64,000 bases of DNA from Actinomycetospora succinea (GCF_004363095.1 NZ_SNYO01000006.1:62001-126000), one strand, 5' to 3'. Shown: positions 17,366 through 26,225, counted from the first letter of the stretch. The notes: generated by a model not told the origin, from the letters alone. Made by a program: numbers and translations.

Positions 17366-20157
17366 GGCTGCACCGCATTCGCCTGCGCGACTTCCGCGGC
17401 GTGCACGACCGCGAGGTCACGCTCGCCGAGCGCGGGGTCACCGTGCTGCAGGGCGACAACGAGGTGGGCAAGACCTCCACGGTCGCCGCGCTCGACCTGC
17501 TCTTCGACGCCGCCGACTCGTCGCGGCGGCTGGAGATCCGTCAGGCGCAGCCCGCCGGGGTCGACGCCGGGCCCGAGGTCGAGGCCGAGGTCTCCACCGG
17601 GCCCTACCGCTTCGTCTACCGCAAGCGCTGGCTGCGCCGCCCGCGTACCGAGCTGACGGTCATCGCCCCCGCGGCCGAGCAGCTCACGGGCGCCGACGCG
17701 CACGCCCGGGTGTCGGCGATCCTCGACGAGACGATGGACCGCGTGCTGTGGCGCGGCCTGCGCGTCGAGCAGCACACCGCCGTCGGGCAGGCCGACCTCG
17801 GCGGCCAGGACGCCCTCACCCGCGCGCTCGACCGGGCTGCCTCCGGGGGCACCGGTGGCACGGCGCCGCGTCCGGACCCGAGCGTGGACGACGGACTGGT
17901 CGAGCGGGCGGTCGAGGAGCTGCGCCGCTACCGCACCCCCAGCGGGCGGGCCACCGGCGAGCTGCGCACCGCCGAGGTGCGCCTCGCCGCCGCCGAGACC
18001 GAGTACGAGCGCTGCCGCGCCGCCCTCGAGGCCGTCGAGCGCGACGTCGCCGCCCGCGACCGGCTCGACGCCGACGCCGCCGCGGTGCGCACCCGCCGGC
18101 GCGCCCACGCGGCGGAGGTGGCCGAGCTCGAGGACCGGTGGGCGGGGCTGCAGTCACGCCTGCGCGAGGTCGAGACCGCCCGCGGGCGCGCCGTGCTCGC
18201 CCGCGAGCGCGCCGACGCCGCCCGGGAGCGCCGGGAGGCCCGGGACGCGCTGGTCGGGGCGGTCGACGCCGACGCCGCGGTGGTCACGCAGGCCACCGAG
18301 GCGCTCGCCGCCCACGCCGACGAGCACGCCGCGGCCCGCGACGAGCGCGAGGCCCGCCGCACCGCCGACGCCGCCGCGCGCGAGGCGTCCACCGCGGCGC
18401 GCCAGCAGGCCGACGAGGCGGCGCGTGCCGTGTCCGCCGCCCGGGACCGTGCCGAGCTCGCCGACCTCGCCGAACGCCTGCGCCGGGTCGAGGACGCCAC
18501 GGCCGGGCTCCAGCGCGCCGAGCGGGTGCTGGCCGCCACCACCGTCGACGCCGACGACCTGGCCGACCTGGAGGACCTCGCCCGCGACCTCATGCGCGCC
18601 GAGGCCGCGCGCGACGCCGCGGCCGCGCGCGTCGAGCTGACGGCGCCGGAGGCCCTGACGGTCGAGGTCGACGGCGAGACGGTGATGCTCGCGCCCGGCG
18701 AGACCCGCACGCTGCCGGTGGCCGGCTCGCGGGCGGTGTCGCTGCCCGGCGTGCTCGAGGTGCGCGTCCGGCCGGGGCTCGACGAGGCCGGCCGCGACGA
18801 CGCGGTGCGCGAGCGGGCCCGCGAGCTCGCGGAGCGGTGCGAGGACCTCGGCGTCGCCGATCTCGAGGCCGCCCGCGCCGCCCGCCGCGGCGCCGACGAC
18901 GCCGCGCGCCGGGCCGAGGAGCACCGGGCGGCCCTCGCCCGCGAGCTCGCCGGCCACGGCGACGCCGCCGCCCTGCGCGCCGCGCACGACGCGGTGCGGG
19001 AGCGGCTCGGCGAGACCGGACCCGCCGACCTGTTCAGCCTCGCCGAGCCCGCCCCGCAGGCCGACGTCTCCGCGCTGCGCCGCGCGTCCGACGCCGCGCG
19101 CGAGGCCGGCGACGCGGCCGCGCGCCGGGCGGACGAGACCGCCGCCGCGTGCCGGGCCGCCGAGGACGCGGTGCGCGACGCCGACACCCGCGCCGCGGTG
19201 CTCACCGAGCGCGCCGCCGACGCCCGCCACGCCCACGCCCGCCGCGCCGAGGAGCTGCGCGCGGCCCGCGAGGCGGAGGCCGACGCCGACCTCGCCGCCG
19301 CCGAGGACGAGCGCCTGGTCCAGGCGCGCGAGGCGGAGCGCGAGCACGAGTCGCTGGCCGCCGCGCTCGCCGACGACGACCCCGACACCGTGGAGGTGCG
19401 CGTCGTCAACGCCCGCGCGGTCGACGAGCGCCTCGCCGGCGAGGCCACCCGCCTGGAGCGCGAGCACGCCGAGACCACCGGGCGCCTGCAGGCCGCGGGC
19501 CTCGAGGGCTGGCACGACCAGCACGCCGCCGCGGCCACCGAGCTCGAGTCCGCCGTGCGCGACCACGACGCCGTCGCCCGCCGCGCCGCCGCCGCGCAGC
19601 GCCTGCACGACACGCTCGCCCGGCACCGCGAGCGCGTGCGGCGCTCCTACGTCGCGCCGTTCCGGGCGCAGGTCGAGCGGCTGGCGCGCATCGTCTTCGG
19701 GTCCTCGCTGTCCCTGGAGATCGACGAGGACCTGCGGATCACCCACCGCACGCTCGACGGCACCACGGTCGCCTTCGCGGCGCTGTCCAGCGGCGCCCAG
19801 GAGCAGCTCGGCCTGTGCGCGCGGCTGGCGTGCGCCGCGCTCGTCGACCCGTCCGACGGGGTGCCGGTCGTCATCGACGACGCGCTCGGCCACACCGACC
19901 CGGAGCGCCTGTCCCGCCTCGGCGCGGTGTTCACCGCGGCGACCGCGGCCGACGGCGCGGCCCAGGTGATCGTGCTGACCTGCACCCCCGAGCGCTACCA
20001 CGGCATCGGCGCGGCGACGGTCGTCCCGCTCGCCCCGTCACGCCGCCCCGGGGAGCGGGAGCGCGACCGCGAGGCGCCGCCGGCCGGCGTCGACGACACC
20101 CCGGCCCGCGCGCCGGGCACGGTCGTCGACCTGCCCCGCGCCCCGCGCGCCGGCTGA
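17362..20157 (+). CDS. SbcC/Rad50-type (YhaN-like) AAA ATPase
   Basis: 931 residues. Walker A GDNEVGKTS at residues 31-39, long Ala/Glu/Arg-rich coiled coils from about 200 to 780, an ABC signature LSSGAQEQLG near 808 and Walker B VPVVIDDALGH near 834. No CxxC zinc hook occurs at the coiled-coil tip; instead a beta-rich insert (VEVDGETVMLAPGETRTLP) sits near residues 433-460, as in YhaN-like proteins. It would work with the overlapping SbcD-type nuclease on DNA ends. The gene stops directly against a convergent gene (no spacer at 20157/20158). Confidence 0.82.
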   Translation: MRLHRIRLRDFRGVHDREVTLAERGVTVLQGDNEVGKTSTVAALDLLFDAADSSRRLEIRQAQPAGVDAGPEVEAEVSTGPYRFVYRKRWLRRPRTELTVIAPAAEQLTGADAHARVSAILDETMDRVLWRGLRVEQHTAVGQADLGGQDALTRALDRAASGGTGGTAPRPDPSVDDGLVERAVEELRRYRTPSGRATGELRTAEVRLAAAETEYERCRAALEAVERDVAARDRLDADAAAVRTRRRAHAAEVAELEDRWAGLQSRLREVETARGRAVLARERADAARERREARDALVGAVDADAAVVTQATEALAAHADEHAAARDEREARRTADAAAREASTAARQQADEAARAVSAARDRAELADLAERLRRVEDATAGLQRAERVLAATTVDADDLADLEDLARDLMRAEAARDAAAARVELTAPEALTVEVDGETVMLAPGETRTLPVAGSRAVSLPGVLEVRVRPGLDEAGRDDAVRERARELAERCEDLGVADLEAARAARRGADDAARRAEEHRAALARELAGHGDAAALRAAHDAVRERLGETGPADLFSLAEPAPQADVSALRRASDAAREAGDAAARRADETAAACRAAEDAVRDADTRAAVLTERAADARHAHARRAEELRAAREAEADADLAAAEDERLVQAREAEREHESLAAALADDDPDTVEVRVVNARAVDERLAGEATRLEREHAETTGRLQAAGLEGWHDQHAAAATELESAVRDHDAVARRAAAAQRLHDTLARHRERVRRSYVAPFRAQVERLARIVFGSSLSLEIDEDLRITHRTLDGTTVAFAALSSGAQEQLGLCARLACAALVDPSDGVPVVIDDALGHTDPERLSRLGAVFTAATAADGAAQVIVLTCTPERYHGIGAATVVPLAPSRRPGERERDREAPPAGVDDTPARAPGTVVDLPRAPRAG

Positions 20158-20646
20158 TCAGCCGCGGCGGCGCCGCAGCCACGCGCGCAGCCGGGACCGT
20201 CGCCCACCGGGTTCGGGCAGGGCCTCCGGAGCCGGCACCGACGCCGACGCCCGGTCCGCACGCCACCGCGCCACGACGTCGTCGGCACGCGGCATCGACA
20301 CCGACACCTGGGGCCCGTCGGGGAACCGCAGCCACTGGGCGACGCGTCCGGCCAGGGCGGCGACGGTGTCGCGGACCTCGCGCTCGGTCTCCATGTCGCG
20401 GACGGTCTCGGGCAGCCGGTCGATCTCGCGGCGCAGGCGCAGCGGGGTCGGCAGCAGGACGTCGTTCGGGATGCCCTCGCGCTCGAGGTAGGAGCGCAGC
20501 CACCAGTTCTCGTCGTCCGGCCGGTTGCGCCCGCGCAGCGGCTTGCCCGCGCCGCGCAGCCCGTCGAACTTGCCCTCGTCCTGGGCGTCGCGGATGCGCT
20601 GCTCGACCACCGACTCGTAGCTCTCCCAGAACCCCTCGTTGCGCAT
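20158..20646 (-). CDS. DUF1992 (DnaJ-homologue C28-like) protein
   Basis: 162 residues. The N-terminal half has the DUF1992 signature: FWESYESVVEQRIRDAQDEGKFDGLRGAGKPL followed by NRPDDENWWLRSYLEREG, and RREIDRLPETVRDME. Function in bacteria is unknown; the domain also occurs in eukaryotic DNAJC28. The ATG at 20646 overlaps the pptT stop (ATGA), so it is the third gene of a coupled pptH-pptT unit. The C-terminal 40 residues are Arg/Pro-rich and variable. Confidence 0.8.
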   Translation of the reverse strand: MRNEGFWESYESVVEQRIRDAQDEGKFDGLRGAGKPLRGRNRPDDENWWLRSYLEREGIPNDVLLPTPLRLRREIDRLPETVRDMETEREVRDTVAALAGRVAQWLRFPDGPQVSVSMPRADDVVARWRADRASASVPAPEALPEPGGRRSRLRAWLRRRRG

Positions 20647-21335
20647 CAGACCCCCCGCGCCGGGACGGCGATGGCCGTGATCACCAGGCCGTCCCGCACC
20701 ACCCAGCGACCCTCGAACCCGGACACCTCGACGCCGTCGACCACGGGCCCCGGCACGCGCAGCGACGCGCGGAACGTCCCGTCGAGCGCGGGCACGAGCT
20801 CGGCGTCCTCGAAGCCCAGCCACGTCCCGGTCAGCGGGAACCACGCCTTGTAGACGCTCTCCTTGGCGCTGAACAGGAGCTTGTCCCACCGCACGTCCGG
20901 CGACGAGGCACCGAGCGACGCGAGCACCGCCTGCTCGCCGGTGTCCGACACCGCCTCGAGGACGCCGTCGGGCAGGGCGACGTGCGGCTCGGCGTCGAGC
21001 CCGACCGTGCGGACGGCGTCGCGCCACGCCACCGCGGCGCCCCGGAAGCCGGCGCAGTGCGTGATCGCGCCGACGACGCCGTCCGGCCACACCGGGGACC
21101 GCTTCTCCCCCACCGGGATCGCCACCGCCGGCGCCCCGAGCCGGGCCAGCGCGTCGCGCGCGCACCCGCGCGCCGTCGTGAACTCCGCCCGGCGGGACGC
21201 GACCGCCTTCGCGACCGCGGGCTCCTCCTCGGGCGGGAGGACGGCGTGCGGGTCGTCGTCGGTGCGCGCCGCGGTGACGACGGCGTCAGGCAGGACGGCG
21301 TCGAGGGCCGCGACACCGGTGGTCACGTCGCTCAT
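20646..21335 (-). CDS. pptT: 4'-phosphopantetheinyl transferase PptT
   Basis: 229 residues from the ATG at 21335 (overlapping the upstream stop by ATGA). It transfers phosphopantetheine from CoA to a serine of acyl, peptidyl or aryl carrier proteins. Motifs: WPDGVVGAITHCAGFRGA, the Mg-binding VGLDAEPH (D114, E116), and FSAKESVYKAWFPLTGTWLGFEDA with E159 and K163. The pattern is close to mycobacterial PptT, which serves polyketide and siderophore synthases. Neighbour context (metallophosphoesterase upstream) is the same as in mycobacteria. Confidence 0.92.
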   Translation of the reverse strand: MSDVTTGVAALDAVLPDAVVTAARTDDDPHAVLPPEEEPAVAKAVASRRAEFTTARGCARDALARLGAPAVAIPVGEKRSPVWPDGVVGAITHCAGFRGAAVAWRDAVRTVGLDAEPHVALPDGVLEAVSDTGEQAVLASLGASSPDVRWDKLLFSAKESVYKAWFPLTGTWLGFEDAELVPALDGTFRASLRVPGPVVDGVEVSGFEGRWVVRDGLVITAIAVPARGV

Positions 21336-22243
21336 GTCCGTGCCCACGTTGCGCTCTGCTCCGCCGCCCAGGCGGTGAACGGGTCGGGCCCGTCACCGGC
21401 CGGGCCCGGGAGGATCTCGCGCAGCGCGCCGCGGACGAGGCCGTGGCGCTGCCACTCGCGCGGGTAGCCCACCGAGACCTCCTCGCAGCGCACGCCGTCC
21501 TCGACGGTCGTGCGCGGGATGTGGAGGTGGCCGTAGACGAGGACCGCGGCGTCGTGGAGCTTGTGCCAGTCGGCGGTCGCGGTCGTGCCGCACCACAGCG
21601 CGAACTCCGGGTACCGCAGGATGCGCGTCGGGTGCGGGGTCAGCGGCCAGTGGTTGACGAGCACCGTCGGCATGCCCGCCGGGCGCTGCGCGAGGCGGGC
21701 CTCGGTGCGGGCGAGGCGGTCGGCGCACCACGCGGCGGCGTCCGGGAACGGGTCCGACGACATGAGGTACTCGTCGGTGCAGACCACCCCGGCCTCGCGG
21801 GCGACCTCGAGCGCCGCCTCGTTCGACCAGTCGTCCGGGATCGAGGGCGGCCGGACGCTGTAGTCGTAGAGCACGAACATGGGGCACACGAGCGCCGGGC
21901 CGCCGTCGCCTTCCCACACCGGCCACGGGTCCTCGGGCGTGAGGACGCCGAGGCCGCGCGCGACCTCGACGAGGTGGTCGTAGCGGGCGGGTCCGACCAG
22001 CTCGACCTCGTCGCCGGGCGGGGTCCACAGCTCGTGGTTGCCCGGCACCCAGATGACCTGCGCGAAGCGCTCGGCCAGGATCTCCAGGGCCCACGCGACC
22101 GTGCCCACGCGGTCGCCGACGTCGCCCGCGACGATCAGCCAGTCGCCGGGGTGGGTCGGGTGCAGCTCGCGGACGAGGTCCTCGTTGTCCGAGCGGTTGG
22201 CGTGCAGGTCGCTCGTGGCCAGCAGGCGTGGGCCGCCAGTCAT
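21332..22243 (-). CDS. pptH: Metallophosphoesterase, PptH-like phosphopantetheinyl hydrolase
   Basis: 303 residues from the ATG at 22243, chosen for GGGAGGA just upstream. Calcineurin-like motifs: TSDLHANRSD, VAGDVGDR, VPGNHELW, VNHWPL and GHLHIPR. In Mycobacterium tuberculosis the gene directly upstream of pptT is such a phosphoesterase and removes the phosphopantetheine arm that PptT installs. The overlapping ATGA junction and conserved order support the same opposing pair here. Assignment rests on synteny and motifs. Confidence 0.85.
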   Translation of the reverse strand: MTGGPRLLATSDLHANRSDNEDLVRELHPTHPGDWLIVAGDVGDRVGTVAWALEILAERFAQVIWVPGNHELWTPPGDEVELVGPARYDHLVEVARGLGVLTPEDPWPVWEGDGGPALVCPMFVLYDYSVRPPSIPDDWSNEAALEVAREAGVVCTDEYLMSSDPFPDAAAWCADRLARTEARLAQRPAGMPTVLVNHWPLTPHPTRILRYPEFALWCGTTATADWHKLHDAAVLVYGHLHIPRTTVEDGVRCEEVSVGYPREWQRHGLVRGALREILPGPAGDGPDPFTAWAAEQSATWART

Positions 22244-22381
22244 GGGTCCTCCCTGTCTCCCGACCCGCCACGGTACGGAGTCCCGCCACGAGATGTCCGG
22301 GTCCTGGCCCCCTGGCACCATGAGCAAGTGCCGCCGCGTCACCGGTCATCGCTGCCGATCCCGGCGCGGATCCGGTCGGTG

Positions 22382-23578
22382 ATGGCCGAGGGCGACTACG
22401 ACCGCGCCGGCCTCCTCGAGGGGCTGACCGGCGACGCGCGGCGCACCCGCGTCTCGGTCCTCGAGTCGCTGGCGGCGGACGGCGTCGACATCGACGCGAT
22501 GCGCGACGCGATCGACCGCGACCGTCTCGGCCTGCTGCTGCTCGAGCGCACCCTGCGTCCCGAGGACGGGCACTCCCTCAACGACGTCTGCCGGGTCGCC
22601 GACATCGACATCGAGGTCGTGCGCCGCTGGTTCCAGGCGCTCGGGCGCCCGCTCGCCCCGGACCCCGACGAGCCGATCTACACCGACGAGGACGTCGAGA
22701 TCGCCGAGCGGATCCACCGCTACCGCAGCCTGGGGTTCTCCGACGAGGAGATGATGCCGGTCGTCCGGGCCATCGGGCGCGGCGTGCTCAACATCGCCGA
22801 CGCCCTCGGCGGGCTGCTCGGCGAGGCACTGCTGCAGCCCGGCGAGCCGGAGCCGGAGATGGCCCTGCGCTACGCCACCGAGGCCCGCCGGATCGTCGAG
22901 GACGACTCCCTGCACCTGGTCCACCTCGTGGCCGCGGCGCTCGCCGACCGCATCCGCTCGCACGCCCTCGCCGTCGAGGAGTCGAGCGCGGGCCGGCTGC
23001 GCGGCGCGCAGGAGGTGACGGTCTGCTTCGCCGACCTCGTGGGCTTCACCGACCTCGGCGAGTCGGTCTCGGCGGTCGAGCTCAGCGAGGTCGCCGAGAT
23101 GCTCTCCGCGTGCGCCACCGAGGTGTCGGCGTGGCCGGTGCGCCTGGCCAAGACGATCGGCGACGCGGTCATGCTCGTCTCACCCGACCCGACCCTGCTG
23201 GTCACGGCCGCGCTCGACCTCGTCGATGCCTGGTCGAGCGAGGGGGACGGACGCCCCGCGCTGCGGGTCGGCGTCGCGAAGGGCGTCGGGGTGCCGCACG
23301 CGGGCGACTGGTTCGGCCCGCCGGTCAACCTGGCCAGCCGCGTCACCGAGACCGCGCGCCCGGACCACGTGACGATCACGGCGGCGGTCCGCGACGCGGT
23401 GGTCGCCGCGGCGCCGCAGGACCCGCCGTTCGTCTTCCGCGCGGCGGCCCCGCGCAAGTTCAAGGGTGTCCGCGGGGCGCAACGCCTGTACCGCGTCCAG
23501 CGTCGCCCGTCCGGGGAGATCGGCAACGGCACGCCCATCGATCCGGTGAACGGCGGCGGCGAGCCGATTAGTCACTAG
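22382..23578 (+). CDS. Class III adenylate cyclase, Rv1264-like with N-terminal regulatory domain
   Basis: 398 residues from the ATG at 22382 (a GTG at 22328 is a possible alternative). Residues 1-200 resemble the helical autoinhibitory domain of mycobacterial Rv1264, whose activity responds to pH. The catalytic domain follows with all expected residues: metal Asp D218 in CFADLVGFTD and D261 in TIGDAVM, adenine-specifying K257 and D309 (GDWFGPPVNLASR), transition-state N316 and R320. It makes cAMP, probably as a homodimer, in response to an intracellular cue. It is divergent from the pptH-pptT unit. Confidence 0.88.
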   Translation: MAEGDYDRAGLLEGLTGDARRTRVSVLESLAADGVDIDAMRDAIDRDRLGLLLLERTLRPEDGHSLNDVCRVADIDIEVVRRWFQALGRPLAPDPDEPIYTDEDVEIAERIHRYRSLGFSDEEMMPVVRAIGRGVLNIADALGGLLGEALLQPGEPEPEMALRYATEARRIVEDDSLHLVHLVAAALADRIRSHALAVEESSAGRLRGAQEVTVCFADLVGFTDLGESVSAVELSEVAEMLSACATEVSAWPVRLAKTIGDAVMLVSPDPTLLVTAALDLVDAWSSEGDGRPALRVGVAKGVGVPHAGDWFGPPVNLASRVTETARPDHVTITAAVRDAVVAAAPQDPPFVFRAAAPRKFKGVRGAQRLYRVQRRPSGEIGNGTPIDPVNGGGEPISH

Positions 23579-23642
23579 GCCGAATGGAGCATTCCTCGCT
23601 CGAACGTCGGAGAAGGACCGACGTCCGAGAGGAGTGTCCGCC

Positions 23643-24101
23643 GTGGAAACCAAGAACAAGAGGCGCCTCGGCGCCGTCGCGGGCGGTATCGCCCTGGCCT
23701 GCGTCGCGGGCGTCGCGCTCGCCGCATGGCTCTCCAGCGGCGCCGGGACGGCCGAGGGCAGCTCGACCCAGGCCGTCAACTCGACCATCACGCCGGCGAC
23801 CGGAGCGGCCGGGCTGTACCCGGGTGCGACCACGACCGCGACGGTCACCGTCAACAACCCGAACGCCTACCCCGTGATCGTGGCGTCGATCTCGCCGGGG
23901 AGCTCCAACGCCACCACCGGCAACTGCCCAGCGGGCACCGTCACGACCGCCGGCCTGACCAACCCGTCGGGCACGATCGCCCCGGGCGCCACCGGCACCT
24001 ACACGCTGACGGCGAAGATGATCGGCAACCCCGACAACGCCTGCCAGAACCAGAGCTTCGTCCTGCCGCTCACCGCGAGCCTGGCCTCCGCGGCCGGCTG
24101 A
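23643..24101 (+). CDS. Membrane-anchored surface protein 1 of a tandem trio
   Basis: 152 residues from a GTG at 23643, chosen because GAGAGGAG lies 8 bp upstream. KNKRRLG is followed by one hydrophobic segment ending ALAAWLSSGAGTA, then an extracellular beta-rich domain (TATVTVNNPNAYPVIVASI ... PGATGTYTLTAKM) with two cysteines that could pair. The AAWLSSG junction recurs in the next two genes. The domain resembles CARD-like/Ig-like adhesive modules. It could be secreted or anchored by an uncleaved signal. No sortase or special signal peptidase is nearby. Function unknown. Confidence 0.7.
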   Translation: METKNKRRLGAVAGGIALACVAGVALAAWLSSGAGTAEGSSTQAVNSTITPATGAAGLYPGATTTATVTVNNPNAYPVIVASISPGSSNATTGNCPAGTVTTAGLTNPSGTIAPGATGTYTLTAKMIGNPDNACQNQSFVLPLTASLASAAG

Positions 24102-24104
24102 GCG

Positions 24105-24632
24105 GTGGCCGGACGACGCGCCCGCTGGTCGTCGCAGCGCCGCGGGCCCTGGCGCTGGTGGGTCCGTCGCCTGCCGGCCGTCGGGGTCACCGGTGTCGCC
24201 GTCGCCGTGCTGCTGGGCGCCGGGCTCGCCTCGGCCGCCTGGCTGTCCAGCGGCGGCGGCACCGCGACGTCCCGGGGAGGGCAGGCCGTGGCACCGACGA
24301 CGACCGCCGTCCCCGGGACGGCGGTCACCGCGAACCTGCTCTACCCCGGGACCAGCGGCGACGTGAAGATCACCGTCAACAACCCGAACGTCTACCCCGT
24401 CACCGTGACGTCCGTGGCCGCCAATGGGGCGCCGACGGCCGCCGGCGGGACCGGGACGTGCGCGACCACCGGGGTCAGCCTGACCACCGCCACGCCGGGC
24501 ACGGCGATCGCCGCGAACGGCTCGGCGACCCTGACCCTTCCCAATGCGGCCTCCATGACGAGCGCCTCGGAGAACGGATGCCAGAACGCGACCTTCACCA
24601 TCCCCGTGACCGTCGCGATCACCAGCGCCTGA
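24105..24632 (+). CDS. Membrane-anchored surface protein 2 of a tandem trio
   Basis: 175 residues. A basic, Trp-rich N-terminus (SQRRGPWRWWVRRLP), one membrane segment ending ASAAWLSSGGGTA, then a beta-rich domain with VKITVNNPNVYPVTVTSV and a C-terminal ATFTIPVTVAITSA strand. The NNPNxYPV core is shared with protein 1, so the two are duplicates. The GTG start is 3 bp after the stop of gene 1. Four cysteines suggest disulfides outside the cell. Role unknown; a fibre-like or adhesive surface component is possible. Confidence 0.7.
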   Translation: MAGRRARWSSQRRGPWRWWVRRLPAVGVTGVAVAVLLGAGLASAAWLSSGGGTATSRGGQAVAPTTTAVPGTAVTANLLYPGTSGDVKITVNNPNVYPVTVTSVAANGAPTAAGGTGTCATTGVSLTTATPGTAIAANGSATLTLPNAASMTSASENGCQNATFTIPVTVAITSA

Positions 24633-25174
24633 GGCGGCCGGGCCTCGCCCTGGTCGTCGCCGTGGTCGTCACGCTGCTGCTCGCGGGCAGCGGCGTGGCC
24701 ACCGCGGCGTGGCTCTCCCGGAACAGCGGGACCGCGACGGCGAAGGCGGGGAGCATCGGCGTGCCCGGAGGCGTCGCGATCGGCGCCATCACCTGCACCA
24801 CCGCCGGCCTCGTCACGACCGCGACGATCCCCGTGAGCTGGAACGCGGTGAGCGGCGCCGGGACGTACACGGTCACCTCGGCGCGCCCCCTCAACCTGGG
24901 TGTGCCGGCACCCAAGACCGTGTCCGGCACCTCGACGACGGTCACGACGACCACGACGCTGAACATCGAGATCACCGTGACGGTCACGGCGACCGCCGGG
25001 ACGTGGACGAGCGCCCCGAGCGCCGGGGTGAGCAAGTCCGTCACCTGCCCGGCCGCGCTGACCAACCCGCGCTCCGGGCCGACGACGACCACACCGGCGC
25101 CCACGACCACGCCGGCGCCGACCACGAGCACGGCGCCGACCGCGACGTCGACACCGACGTCGACACCGGGTTAG
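24578..25174 (+). CDS. Membrane-anchored surface protein 3 with FnIII-like domain and Thr/Pro tail
   Basis: About 198 residues if started at the ATG at 24578, which overlaps gene 2 by 55 bp and supplies basic residues before the membrane segment; a GTG at 24662 is possible but would leave no basic N-terminus. The segment ends TATAAWLSRNSGTA, as in the other two. A fibronectin-III-like domain follows (VSWNAVSGAGTYTVTSARP ... WTSAPSAGVSKSVTC), then a Thr/Pro-rich stalk of about 40 residues typical of wall-spanning linkers. Unlike the others the stalk is at the C-terminus. Confidence 0.6.
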   Translation: MPERDLHHPRDRRDHQRLRRPGLALVVAVVVTLLLAGSGVATAAWLSRNSGTATAKAGSIGVPGGVAIGAITCTTAGLVTTATIPVSWNAVSGAGTYTVTSARPLNLGVPAPKTVSGTSTTVTTTTTLNIEITVTVTATAGTWTSAPSAGVSKSVTCPAALTNPRSGPTTTTPAPTTTPAPTTSTAPTATSTPTSTPG

Positions 25175-25355
25175 GACGAGCCGCGCGGAGCGAGGAGTCG
25201 CGAAGATGGTGGGCCGGGGGCCCGCTCCCCAGCTGCCTGGTCCGGCCCACCACCTCGCCGTCGGCGCCCCCCGGGGCACCGGTTCGCCGGGGCACTCACC
25301 GGCTCAGGACGGAGCGTGCCCGGACAGCCCGCCGGGCACCAGGGGTCCACGCCGA

Positions 25356-25388
25356 GGTTCACTCGACACGGGTACGGGTTCACTCGAC
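25356..25388. repeat. 12-bp direct repeat spaced two helical turns
   Basis: GGTTCACTCGAC occurs at 25356-25367 and 25377-25388, 21 bp apart, in the 235-bp gap between the surface-protein trio and a convergent methyltransferase gene. The spacing equals two turns of DNA, as in tandem protein-binding sites. No other gene or terminator is seen in this gap. Confidence 0.4.
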
Positions 25389-25409
25389 CTGCCCAATCCT
25401 CCGGCAAGA

Positions 25410-26195
25410 TCAGCGAGCTCGCCGTCCCCATGCGGTGACCATCGGTGACGTCGCGAGGTCGGGCAGGCGGCCGGCGCGGAGGTTGTCGAGGTGCCGGTCG
25501 ACGTCGTCGTCCGTCGCCACGCCACCGTCGACGAGGCGCCCGCGGATCTGCTCGACGGTCGCGATCTCCAGCGCGGTGCACGCCGGCCCGGCGATCGGGA
25601 AGAAGGCGTCGGCGGCGACGTCGACGAGGCCGTGCTCGCGCAGCCGCCGCGGCAGGGTCCGCCCGAGCGCGAGATCGGCGTCGCGACCCGCCATCAGCGT
25701 CCGGAAGCCCCGGCGCAGGCGGTTGGCGAGCTGCTCGGCCGGGCCGCGGTCCTCCGGGCAGAGCAGGGGCTGCAGGGCCGGGTCGGCGTCCTCCACCACG
25801 AGCCACCCGCCGGGACGCAGGGCCGCGACCATCGTCGCGAGGGCCCGGTCCCGCGCCGGGACGTGGGTGAGCACCAGCCGGGCGTGCACGAGGTCGAGCC
25901 CCTCGGCGGGCGGTGGCTCGGTCCCGACGTCGTGGCGCCGGACCTCGAGCACCGCGCCGGAGGCCCCGAGCCACGATGTGTCGACGTCGGTGGCGATCAC
26001 CCGGCCGCCGGGCCCGACGCGCTCGACGAGCCCGTCCGGGACGCTCCGCCCGCCCGCGCCGACCTCCCAGCACGAGGCACCGGGCCCCACGCCGAGCGCG
26101 TCCAGGTGCCGGAACGTCGAGGCGTCGAACAGCTCGCCGAGGGCCTCGAACCGGCTCCCGGCCTGGACCTGGCCGTTGTCGAGGAGATAGCCCAC
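25410..26195 (-). CDS. SAM-dependent methyltransferase
   Basis: 261 residues from a GTG at 26195, chosen because GGAG lies 10 bp upstream; a TTG at 26216 would add seven residues. Class I Rossmann motifs: CWEVGAGGRSVPD (motif I), VIATDVD (acidic residue binding ribose), HDVG, and LVHARLVLTHVP with LRPGGWLVVEDAD. Homologues methylate small molecules, but the acceptor is not readable. It is transcribed alone, ending towards the surface-protein trio. Confidence 0.8.
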   Translation of the reverse strand: MGYLLDNGQVQAGSRFEALGELFDASTFRHLDALGVGPGASCWEVGAGGRSVPDGLVERVGPGGRVIATDVDTSWLGASGAVLEVRRHDVGTEPPPAEGLDLVHARLVLTHVPARDRALATMVAALRPGGWLVVEDADPALQPLLCPEDRGPAEQLANRLRRGFRTLMAGRDADLALGRTLPRRLREHGLVDVAADAFFPIAGPACTALEIATVEQIRGRLVDGGVATDDDVDRHLDNLRAGRLPDLATSPMVTAWGRRAR

Positions 26196-26225
26196 ACCCC
26201 GGATTCTCCACGACAAACGAGAAAA

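Noticed and set aside
25356-25388. CRISPR-like repeat
   Set aside because: Only two short copies with a 9-bp spacer; no array and no cas genes in the window.
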